A DNA stretch of 64,000 nucleotides from Cristatella mucedo (taxonomy: Eukaryota > Bryozoa > Phylactolaemata > Cristatellidae): positions 1,288,001-1,352,000 of the forward strand of contig WPIO01000006.1 of the NCBI GenBank assembly GCA_009760855.2, read 5' to 3'. Below the pieces are notes generated by a model. It saw only the letters and a program-made list of their open reading frames with translations. It ran no database searches and had not been told where the DNA came from. Shown piece after piece: positions 61,533-64,000 of this stretch. Made by a program: the position numbers and the translations under genes. Position 1 is the first letter of the stretch. Each line of letters begins with the position of its first letter.

Positions 61533-61546
61533 ATGGCAAACTATAG
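61533..61546 (+). CDS. ABCG gene 2, first coding exon
   Basis: Only 14 nt: ATG GCA AAC TAT AG, followed by donor gtatgt. Its phase 2 end combines with the first A of the next exon to give Arg. Chosen for the strong start context, in-frame upstream stop and exact phase match. A longer 5' transcript is possible. Confidence 0.7.
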
Positions 61547-62274
61547 GTATGTCTTCAGAGCGGAGATTTTTAGCGACACACGATTTTTACATCTCTTTTC
61601 AGGAGTCTTTGGAAATCTCCTGCGGTTGATCTTGACGCTTTTCGCGAGCTAAGATCTGTCACGGAGGCTTTACATTTTGTAACCTAGTGACTCCATTAAG
61701 GCTAGAGTAAATCTGGCGATAGAAGTTACTTAGCAAAATCTATACATTTGAAAACTGTATTTACCATTGCCTAGCTTATTTGAACCTTAATCACCAAACT
61801 TGCGTCTAGAATTGCAAGCAACGGTCTGGAGTTCAGGCAGCTGGAGCTGGAGCTGAAGAATAATAGGCTACTACAAGACGTCAGCGGCTTTTCAGAGCCA
61901 GGAACCATGCTGGCCATAATGGGACCGAGCGGTAAGTATTTTACTGAGCAGCAGCTACTGACCGCATTGGAATTGCCATGGCTGTAAGTCTCCCACCCTA
62001 CATTCTGGATTGCCGTGCTATGCCACCCAGTCTCTTCTGAGTGTCCTAACTAAATATGTGGAATCATTTTTTATGATTTCTGTTTTATTCCGCTCGCCGA
62101 CGCAACTGGTAGCTTAAGACAAAATCTAATTGGAATATACTGAAATCGTTTATATTTTATATGTACTCACCCCTACTAATCAGAGGGTGACGCAGCTGCT
62201 TAGGTTTTACCCTACTGTAACTAAGATCGATCTATATCATTCACTCGCATGCTCTACATAATTCTCTTTAGGCC

Positions 62275-62312
<38 letters not shown>

Positions 62313-64000
62313 CTCTTCTTTCTCTCTAGGTCTTTTTATTTCTATTCTCCCTTTCTCTTTTGTCTACTTACTGACGCTCTTCTTTCTTTCTCGCTCCCTC
62401 CTTCTTGCTCTTTCTGTCTCTCCTCGTTCTCTCGTTTGTGGTTCTCTCTCAACCTCGTCGTTCTCTCGTCGTGCTCTCATCCTTCTCCCTCTCTTGCTTT
62501 CTCCCTTTCTTCCTCTCAGTGTTTCACTTCCTGTTTCGTTCTCACTCTCTCTTTCTCTCGCTCTGTCTCTCTCTCGCTCTCTTTCTGTACGGACCATGCT
62601 TGCTACTTTTTTCCCCCGAAGCAGGGTTGGTCTCATATGTGCTTCTCTTTCAAATACTATTCGCCATTCATGACAGTGTAACTTGTGTTTGATGTGAAAA
62701 ATCAGTGCGACTTGATTGGCAGCTGACATGATGGCGAGGCTGTGGCATTTGGTCTCAAGTCGTAGCCGAGAAGCAGAGCTATTAAAACCTTATTTGCCTT
62801 CCGTTTGCGCTCGTTGACGGAGCTTCCATTTTGGCTTAGGAGCCGGTAAGAGTACGCTTCTAAACGTCCTGGCTGGCAGACCACCGATGCTGACGTCGGG
62901 GGAAATATTGCTGCGAGGGCACACCATGTCGAAGCAGATCAGGCGTAAAATATCGTATGTAATGCAAGAGGACATACTGCTCGAGTATCTAACCGTGAGG
63001 CAGACTTTACAGGTGAGCATGGCAGGAAGCTAATATCAAATTGTGTTGTACTGGCCTTGGCGACATACGACTTGTAATGGCTACTACTCGCATGGCGATC
63101 TCCGTCTGCAGTACACGGCACTCCTGAGATTACCCGAAGCAATGTCTACGGAGGAAAAGTTAGCAAGAGCTGAAGAAGTATCCGACGCTCTAGACCTTGG
63201 AAGATGCATGGACATTGGTGAGTTGAGAAGCATGGTGCTTGTGCAGACGTGATCGTGCGCCTTTACTGCGGGCCAAATGCTTAGTAGAACTGAAGGTCAG
63301 AGACGCTCAGCAGAAGCTTCCCAGAACTGCATTGATCGCCAGTTAAATGAAAAATGGCGGACAGAACAGATCGACCTTTTTTTTAGAAATTGGTGGAACT
63401 TTTAACAAGGGCATATCCGGCGGTCAAAAGAAGAGAACCAGCATCGCTTGCGAGCTGCTGACGAGTCCAATTCTGCTAATGCTCGACGTGAGTACAACCA
63501 ACGCGTGACCAGTGCCAGCAGCTTGCATGGTATTCTCATTCGCACGACAGTTAAATTCGCAAACGGGTTCTCTGGACGCTCACAGCAGAAGCAGCAGTCG
63601 AAGAAGGTGGTGCACGTCGATAGCTCTCTTGCAGCGAAGGCAAAAGACAATAAATACGGTGGCCTCCGTGAAGGTTGGAATATAGTCACGAAGATTGGAA
63701 TACGACGTCACCGAAAACTTGGGCCGGTTATTAGATTTAAATTCCAAAATACTTGTGTAATCAATCTTCTTTTAGGGCGAGTTTTTCAGTTTGAAAATAA
63801 AACGCCTAAGAATTTATTTTTGCAGGAAGCTCAAAGGTTGGCTAAATATTTTTTGTATTGAAAATCGTCCGAAATCCGAGGAAACTCTGTCTGTGAATTA
63901 GGACCACTTTTGTTTTAGGAGCCTACATCGGGTCTGGACTCAAGCACTGCATATAACCTGATGAAAACTTTACAGAGATATGCTCGTACTACAAACACAA
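61533..64000 (+). CDS. ABCG-family half-transporter, gene 2 (N-terminal part, 6 exons)
   Basis: Tandem paralogue of gene 1, cut by the window end. Exons: 61533-61546, 61810-61931, 62840-63012, 63112-63217, 63387-63487, 63919-64000. All have GT-AG borders and compatible phases. The start ATG has the context atcaccATGG, with an in-frame stop upstream at 61473-61475. Visible motifs: Walker A with preceding GPSG, Q-loop (ISYVMQED), signature GISGGQKKR, Walker B LLMLD, then EPTSGLDS. All residues for ATP hydrolysis are present up to the cut. Introns are much shorter than in gene 1. The membrane domain lies beyond the window. Confidence 0.92.
61810..61931 (+). CDS. ABCG gene 2, exon before Walker A
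   Basis: Acceptor ttgcgtctag, donor gtaagt, 122 nt, phase 2 to 1. Encodes [19 protein letters not shown], the first strands of the nucleotide-binding domain, and MLAIMGPSG, the start of the Walker A loop, which is split by the intron. Confidence 0.93.
61932..62839 (+). other. Intron of ABCG gene 2 with polypyrimidine tract
   Basis: The longest visible intron of gene 2. Most of 62275-62600 is CT-rich, beginning with a perfect (CT)n run. No exon-like sequence. Confidence 0.8.
62275..62600. repeat. Polypyrimidine (CT)n-rich tract
   Basis: Perfect CT repeat at about 62275-62306, then imperfect CT/CTTT sequence to about 62600. Confidence 0.9.
62840..63012 (+). CDS. ABCG gene 2, exon with Walker A and Q-loop
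   Basis: Acceptor tttggcttag, donor gtgagc, 173 nt. Encodes [16 protein letters not shown] and ISYVMQED. Same length and phase as exon 888-1060 of gene 1. Confidence 0.95.
63112..63217 (+). CDS. ABCG gene 2, exon of helical subdomain
   Basis: Acceptor ccgtctgcag, donor gtgagt, 106 nt, phase 0 to 1. Starts [20 protein letters not shown]. Counterpart of exon 5112-5217. Confidence 0.95.
63387..63487 (+). CDS. ABCG gene 2, exon with ABC signature and Walker B
   Basis: Acceptor ttttttttag, donor gtgagt, 101 nt, phase 1 to 0. Contains [17 protein letters not shown] and LLMLD. Counterpart of exon 5583-5683. Confidence 0.95.
63919..64000 (+). CDS. ABCG gene 2, exon with catalytic Glu (cut by window end)
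   Basis: Acceptor ttgttttag. Starts [20 protein letters not shown]. Counterpart of exon 6926-7087, continuing beyond the window. Confidence 0.93.

Noticed and set aside
62364-62729. Arg/Glu-rich and Ser/Leu-rich open frames
   Set aside because: Translations of the CT-rich tract in an intron of gene 2.

Overview
The window is animal nuclear DNA. Coding sequence is split by GT-AG introns with consistent phases, the standard genetic code is used, and the introns are full of non-LTR retrotransposon copies, tRNA-derived SINEs and microsatellites. The type of transporter and the mix of CR1/L2-like LINEs, SINEs and a Tigger relic point to an aquatic or marine invertebrate. The sequence alone does not fix the phylum.

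Two tandem plus-strand genes for ABCG-family half-transporters frame the window. Gene 1 enters from the left without its first exons and runs from the Walker A exon (888) to a stop codon at 38,371-38,373. Its 13 recognised exons join in one continuous frame: nucleotide-binding domain, serine-rich linker, six membrane segments, glycosylated last extracellular loop. Gene 2 begins at a well-placed ATG at 61,533 and leaves the window in its sixth coding exon. Three consecutive exons have the same lengths in both genes (173, 106 and 101 nt) and the same intron phases, so they are duplicates. The corresponding introns are 4,051/365/1,242 nt in gene 1 but 99/169/431 nt in gene 2.

The introns of gene 1 and the gap of about 23 kb between the genes hold at least two LINE families. 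Family A ends in a (TTA)n tail preceded by a conserved 3' segment. It is present as many 5'-truncated copies, including one nested inside another (24.7-27.8 kb) and two longer direct copies (42.2-48.5 kb). Family B is represented by a nearly complete minus-strand element (55.3-58.9 kb) with intact endonuclease and reverse transcriptase motifs, broken by one frameshift in an A9 run and one premature stop, plus three fragments. Other elements are two tRNA-derived SINE copies, a Tigger/pogo transposase relic (50.3-51.4 kb) interrupted by a GC-rich patch, and a possible fold-back element at 3.7-4.5 kb.

The remaining sequence is AT-rich intron or intergenic DNA in which I recognise no conserved gene. 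The 5' flank of gene 2 carries a polypurine tract and a 31-base G run, and its second intron carries a long polypyrimidine tract. No virus, CRISPR array or prokaryotic operon was seen.
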